Below are positions 54,455 through 63,814 of a DNA stretch of 64,000 bases, piece by piece. This stretch comes from an uncultured Clostridia bacterium (GTDB taxonomy: Bacteria; Bacillota; Clostridia; UBA1381), in NCBI GenBank assembly GCA_934476075.1, contig CAKSNH010000005.1, positions 66,627 to 130,626 of the forward strand, given 5' to 3'. The notes beneath the pieces are model-generated. The model was not told where the DNA came from. It ran no database searches and saw only the letters and a program-made list of their open reading frames with translations. Positions within the stretch are counted from its first letter, which is position 1, and every line of letters begins with the position of its first letter. The translations under genes were made by a program, and so were the position numbers.

Positions 54455-56377
54455 ATGAAATTAGAACATAATTCTAGAAATTCGATGTATCGTGAGCCGT
54501 TTGGAGCGGTTAAGACAGGTACGGAAGTGAAATTAAGACTAGCCGCCGCAGAGATAGGTATACCTAAAAGCGTTAAATTGGTAGTGATGAAAAAGGACGA
54601 TACAAAAGAGATAGATATGTACTATATCGAGTATTTGTGCGAATGTAGTGTATATGAGGCTGTTGTGGACGTGGGCGATGAAGTGGGAATTATATGGTAC
54701 TATTTCAAAGTGGAATGTTTTGACGGCAATGTTGTGTATTACGGTAATAACTATATGAATCTGGGCGGTTTGGGTGATATGTATAATCATGTGCCTGATT
54801 TTTCGTTCCAGATTACCGTTTACGGCAAGGACTACAAAACTCCCGAATGGTTTAAAAATTCGGTTGCGTACCAAATTTTTGTCGACAGATTTTATAATCC
54901 GACAGGCAAAATCGAAACAGACAGAAAAGATATAATAAAACGTAAATGGGGAGATGTTCCGTATTATAAGGCGGAGCAGTTCGGCGGTGAATATCTTGCA
55001 AACGACTTTTTCGGCGGAACATTAAACGGTGTAAGAGAAAAATTGCCGTATCTTGCCGATTTGGGTATCGGTGCGATATATTTAAATCCGATATTCAAGG
55101 CATCGTCAAATCACAAATATGATACGGGTGATTATAAGCAAATCGACCCGATGTTCGGTACAGAGGACGATTTTGTCAAGCTATGTGCCGAGGCTGAAAA
55201 ATTGGGTATAAGAATAATATTGGACGGTGTGTTCAATCATACGGGCAGTGACAGTAAATATTTTAATAAGTACGGTCATTATAACAGTTTGGGAGCGTAT
55301 CAGTCGAAGAATTCAAACTATTATTCATGGTTTAGATTTATGCACTATCCCGATGTATATGAATCATGGTGGGGAATGACAACCTTGCCACAGGTTGAGG
55401 AAACGTCAAAATCATTCAGAGATTATATCCTTCATGATGATAATTCGGTTGTTAAGCGTTGGCTGAAACTTGGTGCGAGCGGCTGGCGTTTGGACGTTGT
55501 AGACGAATTACCCGACTTTTTCGTTAAGGAACTAAATCAAGAGGTTAAAAAGCAAAAAGAAGATGCCGTAATTATCGGCGAAGTTTGGGAGGACGCATCA
55601 AATAAAGTCAGCTACGGCGAACAGCGTGAATATTTCTTGGGCAAGGAATTGGACTCTGTTATGAATTATCCGCTTAGAAATATGCTTATCGACTTTGCGT
55701 TGGGCAGAATTGATGCGGAGCTTTTTGACAATCGTTTGATGAGTCTTAAAGAAAATTATCCGAAACCGGCATTTTATTCGCTGCTTAACTTCATGTCATC
55801 ACATGATATTGAACGTGTGCTGACAGTTTTGGGTAATGTTCCGGACAGTCATTCTGTGAGCAAGGATTTTCAGGCAAGCTTTAAATTGGAAAGACACGCA
55901 CTTAAAAAAGCAAAAGCAAGATTGCGTGTGGTTATTGCCATGCTTATGACGCTTCCAGGTGTGCCGTGTATATTCTACGGTGACGAGGCGGGTATGCAGG
56001 GCTATGGTGACCCGTTCTGCCGTTCGACATATCCGTGGGGAAAAGAAGACAAGGAAATAATGGACTTGTACAAAAAATATATTAAAATCCGAAACGATAA
56101 TTTGATATATCGTACCGGCGAATTGGAATGTATATACAAGGTTGAAAGAATGTATGCGTATATGCGTACGGAGAAGATGGAAAGACGTATTGTGCTTGCG
56201 AGCACGGCGGAGAATGAAGAAGTGGCACGTTTGGATTTGGCAAGATTTTTTGTCAGTTCATTGGTTGATGATGAGGAAAATGAGTATAAGAGTGATAACG
56301 GTATATTCCTTATTAATATGCCAAGCTATTCGGTAAAAATATTCAAACTGAAATATGCCGATGATGACGAACTGTAA
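54455..56377 (+). CDS. GH13 alpha-glycosidase (neopullulanase/cyclomaltodextrinase type)
   Basis: A 640-residue GH13 enzyme. The N-terminal ~110 residues form a CBM34-like domain, then the barrel with WFKNSVAYQIFVDRFYNP at ~129, YLNPIFKASSNHKYDTGDY, and the catalytic Asp in GWRLDVVDE (~342), Glu in IIGEVWED (~374) and Asp in SSHDIER (~448). No signal peptide, so it degrades internal maltodextrins or glycogen branches. GAGGTAATATT precedes the ATG. It completes the glycogen cluster with glgP. Confidence 0.92.
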   Translation: MKLEHNSRNSMYREPFGAVKTGTEVKLRLAAAEIGIPKSVKLVVMKKDDTKEIDMYYIEYLCECSVYEAVVDVGDEVGIIWYYFKVECFDGNVVYYGNNYMNLGGLGDMYNHVPDFSFQITVYGKDYKTPEWFKNSVAYQIFVDRFYNPTGKIETDRKDIIKRKWGDVPYYKAEQFGGEYLANDFFGGTLNGVREKLPYLADLGIGAIYLNPIFKASSNHKYDTGDYKQIDPMFGTEDDFVKLCAEAEKLGIRIILDGVFNHTGSDSKYFNKYGHYNSLGAYQSKNSNYYSWFRFMHYPDVYESWWGMTTLPQVEETSKSFRDYILHDDNSVVKRWLKLGASGWRLDVVDELPDFFVKELNQEVKKQKEDAVIIGEVWEDASNKVSYGEQREYFLGKELDSVMNYPLRNMLIDFALGRIDAELFDNRLMSLKENYPKPAFYSLLNFMSSHDIERVLTVLGNVPDSHSVSKDFQASFKLERHALKKAKARLRVVIAMLMTLPGVPCIFYGDEAGMQGYGDPFCRSTYPWGKEDKEIMDLYKKYIKIRNDNLIYRTGELECIYKVERMYAYMRTEKMERRIVLASTAENEEVARLDLARFFVSSLVDDEENEYKSDNGIFLINMPSYSVKIFKLKYADDDEL

Positions 56378-56396
56378 TTCTGATACTAAATTAAAA

Positions 56397-56440
56397 TGCA
56401 CAGCCGATATTGCGATTATATCGGCTGTGCATTGTTTTTT
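56397..56440 (+). terminator. Terminator of the GH13 gene
   Basis: TGCACAGCCGATAT / ATATCGGCTGTGCA stem, followed by TTGT6. Confidence 0.9.
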
Positions 56441-56445
56441 TGCAT

Positions 56446-56474
56446 AAAAAAATACTCCGATAATTCGGAGTATT
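56446..56474 (-). terminator. Terminator of rpsT
   Basis: AATACTCCGA / TCGGAGTATT with a TAAT loop; T7 on the minus strand. Confidence 0.85.
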
Positions 56475-56494
56475 CTGACTTTACATAAAGCAAA

Positions 56495-56758
56495 TTAACC
56501 TAACTTAGCTAATTTAAGAGCTAATTGAGATTTCTTTCTGGCAGCATTATTCTTATGAAGAATACCGTTTGAAACGCTTTGGTCAAGCTTTTTAACAGCT
56601 TCGTTGAATGCAGGAGTAGCAACGGCTTTATCACCGCTTGCGATTGCATCTTCAAACTTCTTAATGCTTGTCTTTAATGCTGTCTTGTGCATTTTGTTGA
56701 TAAGAGTCTTCTTTTCGATAACTTTAACTCTTTTCTTTGCAGACTTAATATTAGGCAT
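56495..56758 (-). CDS. rpsT: 30S ribosomal protein S20
   Basis: An 87-residue, very basic protein starting MPNIKSAKKRVKV, the S20 hallmark. It binds the 16S rRNA. The ATG at 56758 follows GGAGGTG; the longer frame upstream has no ribosome site. Single-gene unit with terminator. Confidence 0.95.
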   Translation of the reverse strand: MPNIKSAKKRVKVIEKKTLINKMHKTALKTSIKKFEDAIASGDKAVATPAFNEAVKKLDQSVSNGILHKNNAARKKSQLALKLAKLG

Positions 56759-56890
56759 AATCTTCACCTCCAACAATTTAAAATCATAATACTTAAATAT
56801 TTTACCATGATAATATAAAAATTGCAAGAGTTTTTTTGATTTTTTTCAATTTTATTTGAAAAAAATCAAAAAATACAGGTAAATAATAGG

Positions 56891-57787
56891 TTATTGGTCT
56901 AAACGTCGGAACTCATAACCCTGTGACATCAGATATTCTATAACTCGTGGGAGTGCGTCAACAGTGGTTTGCTTGGTAGCGGCATCATGCATAAGTATAA
57001 CAACATCTTCTTTATCCTTTGAAGATGTGATTACACCTTGCACAAGCTGGTCGGCGGTTTTCTTGCCGCCTTCAGCATCGCCGTTTAGTGCGTTCCAGTC
57101 ACAGTAGTAGAACCCATTGTCACGCAAAAGTGTCTTGTATTCCTGTTTTTTTGCTCCCCATGTACCGGCATTGTAACTGCCGCCCGGAAAACGGAATAGT
57201 TTAAAATAATTTTCGTCACAGGTGATTTGCTGAATAAGTGCATACGTTTTTTCTATTTCAGCCATAAAGGCTTCCGGTGTGGCATATAAATCTTTGTAGT
57301 TGTGTGCATATGAGTGATTCGCCAAAAGGTGACCTTCTTCGTATACTCTGCGTGCCATGTCGGGATTGCTTTCGATAAGCGAGCCTACCTCAAAAAATGT
57401 TGCTTTGACGTTATATCTGCGTAATATATCCAGAACCTGCGGAGTAATACTCTTTGTAGGACCGTCGTCAAATGTAAGATATGCGGTTTTTACACCGTCG
57501 CTTTTGCGTACCGATTTTAATAGGTCTGCATCGGGTGCTGCGGTCGGAGTCACTTCGGGAGCTGCCTCGGCATCTGTCGGAACAGCGGTCGGAGTTGTAA
57601 GGTCGGCTGCGGTCTGTACGGTAGGTGAAGGGGTTTCGGTGACCTCCACAGATGCTTGTTTTGCAGAATGCGATTTTACAATCAAAGCTATGACAACCGC
57701 AATGACGACCACAATAATTATTGCCGGAATAATTTTCCGTCTTTTATTTTTTTGTCTGTAATTATTAAAGTTATTGTATTGTAACAT
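56891..57787 (-). CDS. Membrane-anchored polysaccharide deacetylase
   Basis: A 298-residue NodB-domain protein. A single membrane anchor (IIPAIIIVVVIAVVIALIV, about 19-37) is followed by a Pro/Thr/Ala linker (about 50-90), then the deacetylase with motif 1 YLTFDDGPT, motif 2 HSYAHN, RFPGG and LMHD. The DD pair and His-x3-His form the metal site. It likely removes acetyl groups from peptidoglycan sugars outside the cell. The ATG at 57787 follows GGAGATG. Confidence 0.9.
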   Translation of the reverse strand: MLQYNNFNNYRQKNKRRKIIPAIIIVVVIAVVIALIVKSHSAKQASVEVTETPSPTVQTAADLTTPTAVPTDAEAAPEVTPTAAPDADLLKSVRKSDGVKTAYLTFDDGPTKSITPQVLDILRRYNVKATFFEVGSLIESNPDMARRVYEEGHLLANHSYAHNYKDLYATPEAFMAEIEKTYALIQQITCDENYFKLFRFPGGSYNAGTWGAKKQEYKTLLRDNGFYYCDWNALNGDAEGGKKTADQLVQGVITSSKDKEDVVILMHDAATKQTTVDALPRVIEYLMSQGYEFRRLDQ

Positions 57788-57936
57788 ATTATCATCTCCA
57801 TTAAACAATCTAAATTTTATTATACACTTTTTTGGTGTGAATAGCAATATAAAAAAGTAAAAAATATGTGCTATTATAGAGAAAATATGCTATAATATTA
57901 ACATATATTAATTTATATTTTGAAAGGATGGTATTT

Positions 57937-58842
57937 ATGAAAAACTATATTTTACTATTGGCAGTATTTACTTTAATGCTGACTGTGTCGGGGTGCGGAA
58001 AGTATGATAATGAAGGCATTGTTTCGCCGTCGGAAAAAATGCAGACAGAACAGATACAAAGTACATCTGAGCCTACACCCGAAGTTACGCCCGAAGTTAC
58101 ACCCGAACCGACCGCACAGCCGACATTAGCTCCGACGGAGAATTACGAAAGTCTTGACAACAAAGGAACGGGGTGGGGATTTAAGAAAATAAAAGGCTGT
58201 GAGCCGGATATTTATAACTCGACAAAAGAAATGTTCAGAAAATACAATACATATTACATGGACGAAACAAGACCGAAAGCGTTGTATCTGACGTTTGACG
58301 AGGGGTATGAAAACGGATATACAAGCACTATTTTGGATACATTGAAAAAGTGCGGTGTAAAGGCGGCATTTTTCGTAACGGGACCGTATTTAAACAAGGA
58401 ACAGGATTTGGTAAGAAGAATGATTGACGAAGGGCATATTGTCGGAAATCATACGGTTAATCATCCGAATTTGCCGAAATTGAAAAACTGCGGTAAAATG
58501 GCAGAGGAACTCAATTCACTGGATAAGCAATGCTATGAAATATACGGAATACATATGAATTATATGCGTCCGCCCGAAGGTGAGTACAGCGAGAGAGTGC
58601 TTGCGGTTGCGAATGATTTGGGGTATAAGACGATATTTTGGAGCTTTGCATATATGGATTGGGACCCCGACAAACAGCGTGGTGCAGATTATGCTTATGA
58701 ACAGGTTGTGCCTTATTTCCATGACGGCGAAATTATTCTGCTCCATGCGGTGTCAAAGGATAATACAGAGGCTTTGGAGCGGATTATAACCGAGGCGAAA
58801 AATCAAGGCTATGAGTTCCGCTCTTTGGACGAATTACAATAA
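57937..58842 (+). CDS. Polysaccharide deacetylase lipoprotein (PdaA-like)
   Basis: A 301-residue lipoprotein (lipobox TVSGC) with a short Glu/Pro/Thr linker (EPTPEVTPEVTPEPT) and a NodB domain. Motif 1 is YLTFDEGYENG and MRPPEGEYSERVL follows, both typical of PdaA, which deacetylates muramic acid on the way to muramic delta-lactam in the spore cortex. A second deacetylase lies divergent at 56891. The ATG at 57937 follows GAAAGGA; the ATG at 57928 overlaps that site. Confidence 0.88.
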   Translation: MKNYILLLAVFTLMLTVSGCGKYDNEGIVSPSEKMQTEQIQSTSEPTPEVTPEVTPEPTAQPTLAPTENYESLDNKGTGWGFKKIKGCEPDIYNSTKEMFRKYNTYYMDETRPKALYLTFDEGYENGYTSTILDTLKKCGVKAAFFVTGPYLNKEQDLVRRMIDEGHIVGNHTVNHPNLPKLKNCGKMAEELNSLDKQCYEIYGIHMNYMRPPEGEYSERVLAVANDLGYKTIFWSFAYMDWDPDKQRGADYAYEQVVPYFHDGEIILLHAVSKDNTEALERIITEAKNQGYEFRSLDELQ

Positions 58843-58855
58843 GGCAGGTGTACAT

Positions 58856-59860
58856 ATGACAAAAAAGATAATTGCAGTATGTACGGCGGTTGTATTGGTG
58901 ACCGCCGCAGTGATTTTTTATCATGCACGACAGAAAAATGATGAATACAGTTCGATTGATTTTTTTGCGTTGGATACGTTTATCAACTTGAAAATCGAAA
59001 AGAGCAGGCAAAGTGATGAAATATTGCAAAAGTGCGAGGATAAAGTGCATAAGTTGGAAAAAATGCTGAGCTATACAGATAGTGAAAGTGATATATCGAG
59101 GATAAATTCCCATGCGGGCGACGGCGAGTGGGTAAGCGTGAATAAAGAAACGATGGAAGTGGTGAAAATTGCTGTACGGATAGCACAGATGTCGGACGGG
59201 GCATTGGATATAACGGTCGCACCGCTGATTGATTTGTGGGATATAAAAAGTGAAAATCCGAAAGTTCCGTCAAATGAGGATATTGAAAAGGGAAAAACGC
59301 TGATAAATTACAACGATGTTCTGATTGACGAGAGCACAGACAGTATACGCTTGAAAAATGCAAATCAGGCTATTGCACTCGGTGCGATTGCAAAGGGGTA
59401 TATAGGGGATAAAGTGACCGAGGTTTTGCGTGAAAACGGCGTAAATTCGGCAATTTTGAACTTGGGCGGAAATACGATTGCTTTGGGCGGCAAGGCGAAC
59501 GGCTCGGATTGGGTTGTGGGGATACAAAATCCCGATAATGAAAATGAATTGCTCGGCAAATTGAATATTAATAATAAATGCGTGGTTACATCGGGCGATT
59601 ATGAGAGGTATTTTATTGAGGACGGTAAAAGGTATCATCATATATTAGACCCGAAAACAGGCTATCCGGCGGACAGCGGATACAGAAGTGTGACGATTAT
59701 AGGCGAAAAATCCGTGATTGCGGACGGATTGTCAACGGCTTGCTTTATTTTGGGCAAAGATAAAAGCGGGGATTTGCTGAACAGTTTCGGCTATTCGGCG
59801 ATATTCTGCGACAAGGATATGAATATAAGCTATATCGGGAATGAGGAGCTTATAAACTAG
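58856..59860 (+). CDS. apbE: FAD:protein FMN transferase (ApbE)
   Basis: A 334-residue ApbE that attaches FMN to threonines of target flavoproteins. Visible: YTDSESDISRIN, ALGAIAKGYIGDKV, ILNLGGNTIALG and HHILDPKTGYPADSG, then ADGLSTACFILG. The N-terminus is a signal anchor (IIAVCTAVVLVTAAVIFY) without a clear lipobox. The ATG at 58856 follows AAGGCAGGTG, 13 nt after the deacetylase, so both may be co-transcribed. Its usual targets (RnfG, NqrC) are not in the window. Confidence 0.92.
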   Translation: MTKKIIAVCTAVVLVTAAVIFYHARQKNDEYSSIDFFALDTFINLKIEKSRQSDEILQKCEDKVHKLEKMLSYTDSESDISRINSHAGDGEWVSVNKETMEVVKIAVRIAQMSDGALDITVAPLIDLWDIKSENPKVPSNEDIEKGKTLINYNDVLIDESTDSIRLKNANQAIALGAIAKGYIGDKVTEVLRENGVNSAILNLGGNTIALGGKANGSDWVVGIQNPDNENELLGKLNINNKCVVTSGDYERYFIEDGKRYHHILDPKTGYPADSGYRSVTIIGEKSVIADGLSTACFILGKDKSGDLLNSFGYSAIFCDKDMNISYIGNEELIN

Positions 59861-59933
59861 GGGATATTGATTTTTGAATGGGTAGGGGTTATAATTATCA
59901 CTAAGGGGATTACAGTATAAGGAGTGAATTAAA

Positions 59934-60554
59934 ATGAAAGTTTTAATGTTAAACGGAAGTCCGAAATCCGACGGAAATACATACAATGCACTTAAAGAGG
60001 TAGGAATACAGCTTGAAAAAGAGGGAATTGACTACGAGATTTTTCAGCTTGGAGCAAAACCGATAAGAGATTGCATCGGCTGTAACCAATGCAGTGAAAA
60101 GGGCTGTGTGTTTGATGATGATTCGGTTAATGAATTTATCGCAAAAGCGAAAGAGGCTGACGGATTTGTATTCGGTACGCCTGTGTATTATGCACATCCG
60201 AGCGGAAGAATACTTGCATTTTTGGACAGAGTGTTCTATGCCGGAGGAAAAGCATTTAAGTTTAAACCGGGAGCGGCTGTTACAGTGGCGAGAAGGGGCG
60301 GAAGTTCCGCATCTTATGACTGCCTTAACAAGTATTTCGGAATAACCGATATGCCTGTTGCCGGTTCAACGTATTGGAATATAGCGTACGGAAGAAATCC
60401 GGGTGAGGTTAAGGAGGACGCCGAGGGTATGCAGACTATGCGAAACTTGGCAAAGAATATGGCATGGATGATAAAATGTTTTGACATGGGCAGAAAAAAC
60501 GGTATAGAATTGCCGAATACAACTACCGATATTAAGATGAATTTTATAAGATAA
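59934..60554 (+). CDS. Flavodoxin-like NAD(P)H-dependent FMN reductase
   Basis: A 206-residue flavoprotein of the NADPH-dependent FMN reductase / iron-sulfur flavoprotein family. The FMN-binding GSPKSDGNTY is at residues 8-17; IRDCIGCNQCSEKGC near 46-60 has cysteines like those holding the cluster in Isf proteins. GTPVYYAHPSGRI follows. Substrate unknown. AAGGAGTG precedes the ATG. Strong terminator behind. Confidence 0.88.
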   Translation: MKVLMLNGSPKSDGNTYNALKEVGIQLEKEGIDYEIFQLGAKPIRDCIGCNQCSEKGCVFDDDSVNEFIAKAKEADGFVFGTPVYYAHPSGRILAFLDRVFYAGGKAFKFKPGAAVTVARRGGSSASYDCLNKYFGITDMPVAGSTYWNIAYGRNPGEVKEDAEGMQTMRNLAKNMAWMIKCFDMGRKNGIELPNTTTDIKMNFIR

Positions 60555-60595
60555 AAAAACGGGTTCAAAATCGTGCATTTTGAACCCGTTTTTTT
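60553..60595. terminator. Bidirectional terminator
   Basis: CGGGTTCAAAA / TTTTGAACCCG with flanking A7 and T7, between convergent genes. Confidence 0.92.
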
Positions 60596-60604
60596 GATTT
60601 TTCT

Positions 60605-60657
60605 AATTTGTAGTAAATTGCGTAGAACGCAATAACGAAAAATCAAAAATGCTACCT
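60605..60657 (+). repeat. R1 repeat, short copy
   Basis: AATTTGTAG-t-AAATTGCGTAG with ATTGCGT / ACGCAAT palindrome, ending ATGCTACCT just before the ATPase stop codon. Confidence 0.8.
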
Positions 60658-60659
60658 CT

Positions 60660-63239
60660 TTATTTCTCGTTAAATCTCTTTTGTAGTTCGACAAGTGCCA
60701 AAGGCAGTATCGAAAGGAAGATTACAAATCCCCATTGTTCGGGGGTTAGCGGAGTTACTTTGAATATTTTTGCAAGCGGTGCAAAGGTTATTACAGACGT
60801 TTGAAGAATTGTGCCGATAATCAAAGCACCGACTAAATAGTGGTTTTTGAAAATACCGACGGAAAATACCGAATGTTCACTCCGCATATTAAAAGCGTGT
60901 ACAAGCTGTGACAGGCTGAGCACCGAGAAAGCCATACTGCGGCCGATGACAGGTTCGATGGTGGTATCGAATATGTTGTGCCCTATTGAAAATGCCAAAA
61001 GTGCCAGTGCACCAATCATACAGCCTTCAAGGACGATTGTCAGACCGAAACCGTTCGCAAACATATTCTTTTTTGCGTTTTGCGGAGGTGACTGCATTGC
61101 GTATTTGTCGACGGGGTCAAGTCCGAGTGCTATGGCAGGGAGTGAGTCGGTGACGAGGTTTACCCATAATAATTGTATTGCCACAAGCGGAGAGGACCAG
61201 CCGAACATGATACCCATAAATATAGTGAGTATTTCGCCGATGTTGCTCGACAGTAAAAATTGTATTGCCTTTTTTATATTTGCATATATCCCTCGTCCCT
61301 GACGTACCGCCTCGACTATTGTTGCAAAATTATCATCAGTGAGAATCATATCGGCGGCACTTTTTGCCACTTCTGTACCGTTCATGCCCATCGCACAGCC
61401 AATGTCGGCGGTTTTAAGTGCGGGAGCGTCATTCACACCGTCCCCCGTCATTGCGACTATTTCACCGTTTGCTTTCCATGCTTTTACAATACGCACCTTA
61501 TGTTCGGGCGTAACACGGGCAAAAACAGAATAGTCCTTTATTATGCGTTCAAGCCGGTTTTGGCTTAGAGAGTCAAGCTCCGAGCCTGTCATAGCTTTTG
61601 AATCTGCGGTCATAATGCCTATCTGCTTGGCTATTGCGGTGGCGGTAAGTATGTGGTCACCGGTAATCATAACGGGACGTATACCGGCTTTTTTACAAGT
61701 TGCAACAGCCTTGGCAACTTCGGGACGGGGTGGGTCAATCATGCCGATAAGTCCGACAAATGTGAGGTTGTTTTCGTCCGATTTTTCGTTTGGAGATAAA
61801 TCACGATATGCAACCGATATTACACGCAGAGCATTTTGAGCCATATGCTCATTCTGCGAAAGTATTTCGTCACGCTTTGACGGGGTCATCGGTATACGTT
61901 TCGTACCGTCATAATAGTGCGTGCACAGGGGAAGGAGTATATCCGCTGCACCCTTTGTTATCATGCGTTTTGCGGATTGGTAACGGTGCACCGTAGACAT
62001 CATTTTTCGGGTTGAGTCAAACGGTATTTCGGATATACGGGGATATTTTTTGTCGATGGCGGATTTATTTATATTTAATGATTTTGCAGAGGCTATAATT
62101 GCATTTTCGGTGGGTGTACCGATTATGTCACTGTCGGTAATTTGCGAGTTGCTGCAAAGTGCCGCCAAAGTTATGGTAAGTATTTCGTCCCGACTCTCGA
62201 TTTTTGTGACCTTCATTTTATTTTGTGTGAGAGTGCCTGTTTTGTCGGAACATATTACAGATGCACTGCCAAGTGTTTCCACTGATGGCAGATGACGGAC
62301 AATAGCATTTTTCTGTACCATACGCTGTACGCCGATTGCAAGCATGATTGTGACTATTGCGGGCAGTCCTTCGGGAATTGCGGCGACGGCAAGGCTGACC
62401 GAGGTCATGAACATATCAAACGGCGGAATGGAGCGGTACAGACCGAGCACGAAAACCACCGCACATATAACAAGTGCCGATATACCCAAAACTTTTCCCA
62501 CATCTGCAAGACGCTGCTGCAAGGGAGTTTGTTCGGACTGTGCGGATAAAATCATATCGGCTATACAGCCGACCTCGGTGTCCATGCCGGTTTTGACGGT
62601 TATTGCAGTACCGTGTCCTGATACGACCGAAGTGGACGAAAGAACCATATTTGTTCTTTCGGCAAGCGGAGTATTGTCGGGGAGAGTTATACCTGCATTT
62701 TTCTGCACTGGATTTGATTCGCCGGTAAGCGATGATTCGTCCGTTTGCAGATTTTCGGCGGTGATAAGCCGTGCGTCGGCAGGGATTAGGTCGCCGGTTT
62801 TAAAGGAGAGAATATCGCCTACAACAACATCTTCCGCCGAAACGGTTATAATTTTGCCGTCACGGATTACATTTGCGTGCGGAGCGGAAATCTTTTTGAG
62901 TGCGTCAAGGGATTTTTCGGCACGGCTTTCCTGAATAACTCCGAAAAGTGCATTCAGCACAACAATAATAAGAATGATTATCGGGTCTACAAAATCCGTT
63001 TCGCCTTGGAGAAAGGATATAGCGAATGATATTGCGGCGGCGATAAGCAGAATGATAATCATGAAATCATTGAACTGCTGAAAAAAGCGAATTATGATTG
63101 ATGTACTTTTTTTCTCTTTGAGCTGATTTTTACCGTTTTGTTTTAAGCGATTTTTTGCATCTGCGGAGGTTAGTCCGTGAGTGAGGTCGGAATTTAATTG
63201 ATTTTCAATTTGACTTGAATTAAGATTGTGCCATGTCAT
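60660..63239 (-). CDS. P-type calcium-transporting ATPase
   Basis: An 859-residue P2-type cation ATPase. An N-terminal cation-ATPase domain, the actuator loop LTGES, PEGLPA in the fourth membrane helix (calcium-type site), the phosphorylated Asp in SDKTGTLTQNK at about 331, TGDGVNDAPALK, and a C-terminal membrane region with NLVTDSLPAIALGLDP. It should pump Ca2+ out of the cell. GGGAGTG precedes the ATG. Stands alone. Confidence 0.93.
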   Translation of the reverse strand: MTWHNLNSSQIENQLNSDLTHGLTSADAKNRLKQNGKNQLKEKKSTSIIIRFFQQFNDFMIIILLIAAAISFAISFLQGETDFVDPIIILIIVVLNALFGVIQESRAEKSLDALKKISAPHANVIRDGKIITVSAEDVVVGDILSFKTGDLIPADARLITAENLQTDESSLTGESNPVQKNAGITLPDNTPLAERTNMVLSSTSVVSGHGTAITVKTGMDTEVGCIADMILSAQSEQTPLQQRLADVGKVLGISALVICAVVFVLGLYRSIPPFDMFMTSVSLAVAAIPEGLPAIVTIMLAIGVQRMVQKNAIVRHLPSVETLGSASVICSDKTGTLTQNKMKVTKIESRDEILTITLAALCSNSQITDSDIIGTPTENAIIASAKSLNINKSAIDKKYPRISEIPFDSTRKMMSTVHRYQSAKRMITKGAADILLPLCTHYYDGTKRIPMTPSKRDEILSQNEHMAQNALRVISVAYRDLSPNEKSDENNLTFVGLIGMIDPPRPEVAKAVATCKKAGIRPVMITGDHILTATAIAKQIGIMTADSKAMTGSELDSLSQNRLERIIKDYSVFARVTPEHKVRIVKAWKANGEIVAMTGDGVNDAPALKTADIGCAMGMNGTEVAKSAADMILTDDNFATIVEAVRQGRGIYANIKKAIQFLLSSNIGEILTIFMGIMFGWSSPLVAIQLLWVNLVTDSLPAIALGLDPVDKYAMQSPPQNAKKNMFANGFGLTIVLEGCMIGALALLAFSIGHNIFDTTIEPVIGRSMAFSVLSLSQLVHAFNMRSEHSVFSVGIFKNHYLVGALIIGTILQTSVITFAPLAKIFKVTPLTPEQWGFVIFLSILPLALVELQKRFNEK

Positions 63240-63605
63240 TTGTTATCACTCCCAATTATTTTATTGATATATTTATATTCATAAAATGGACAATAATGAC
63301 AGTGGGAGGGATAAATTATGAGTTGTTGAGTGATGTGTACAATAAATGCACTATACTCGCATTGCCACTGAACTCACCCTTGCCAACTAAACTTGGTCAA
63401 CGTCAGTCGTACTGCACTTTCATTTATATCTACGTCTGCACTTTCCCACTAAACTCACCCACAGGACACGCAAAAAGCGTATATCTACATTCAGTGGGCA
63501 CAGAGGGTATGCCGTATCTATGCTTTGTTTGTGTATTATGTTCAACCAAACTTACCGTAAGCACTACGCTCGGACGGCACAAAATTCACGCCCCTGGGCA
63601 ACTAA

Positions 63606-63664
63606 TCAGTAGTTTTGCTACGCAAAACCGCTCTTGCGAGCGTCGGACATCTTTCCGATACTAG
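63606..63664 (+). repeat. Cloverleaf module, copy 2
   Basis: 59 bp, 90% or so like copy 1: the same four stems, with a 3-nt instead of 4-nt loop in the first hairpin. It lies within the AAAATTCAC / GTGAATTTT hairpin of element B; element A has an empty loop there. Confidence 0.75.
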
Positions 63665-63753
63665 TGAATTTTGCCGACACCGTGGGAACAACTATATAGT
63701 AATAGCTTTGCAGCGTGTGGGTCAAGGGTGTCCCTTGCGGACTTTTCCGTTCG

Positions 63754-63814
63754 CTACGTACCGGAAAAGATGTCCGGCGGCACAGCCGATTTTGACTTAG
63801 TCAAAATTACTTGA
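63754..63814 (-). repeat. Cloverleaf module, copy 3 (diverged, opposite strand)
   Basis: Read on the minus strand: GTA / TAC closing three hairpins ATTTTGAC / GTCAAAAT, CGGC / GCCG and CCGGA / TCCGG, with the loop CATCTTT shared with copy 2. The stems differ from copies 1 and 2 by paired changes. Confidence 0.65.

Noticed and set aside
63233..63664. 143-codon plus-strand ORF ending NRSCERRTSFRY
   Set aside because: The same ending appears in a small ORF at 30838-31020 because both read through the cloverleaf module. Frames are not kept elsewhere and there is no ribosome site; not coding.
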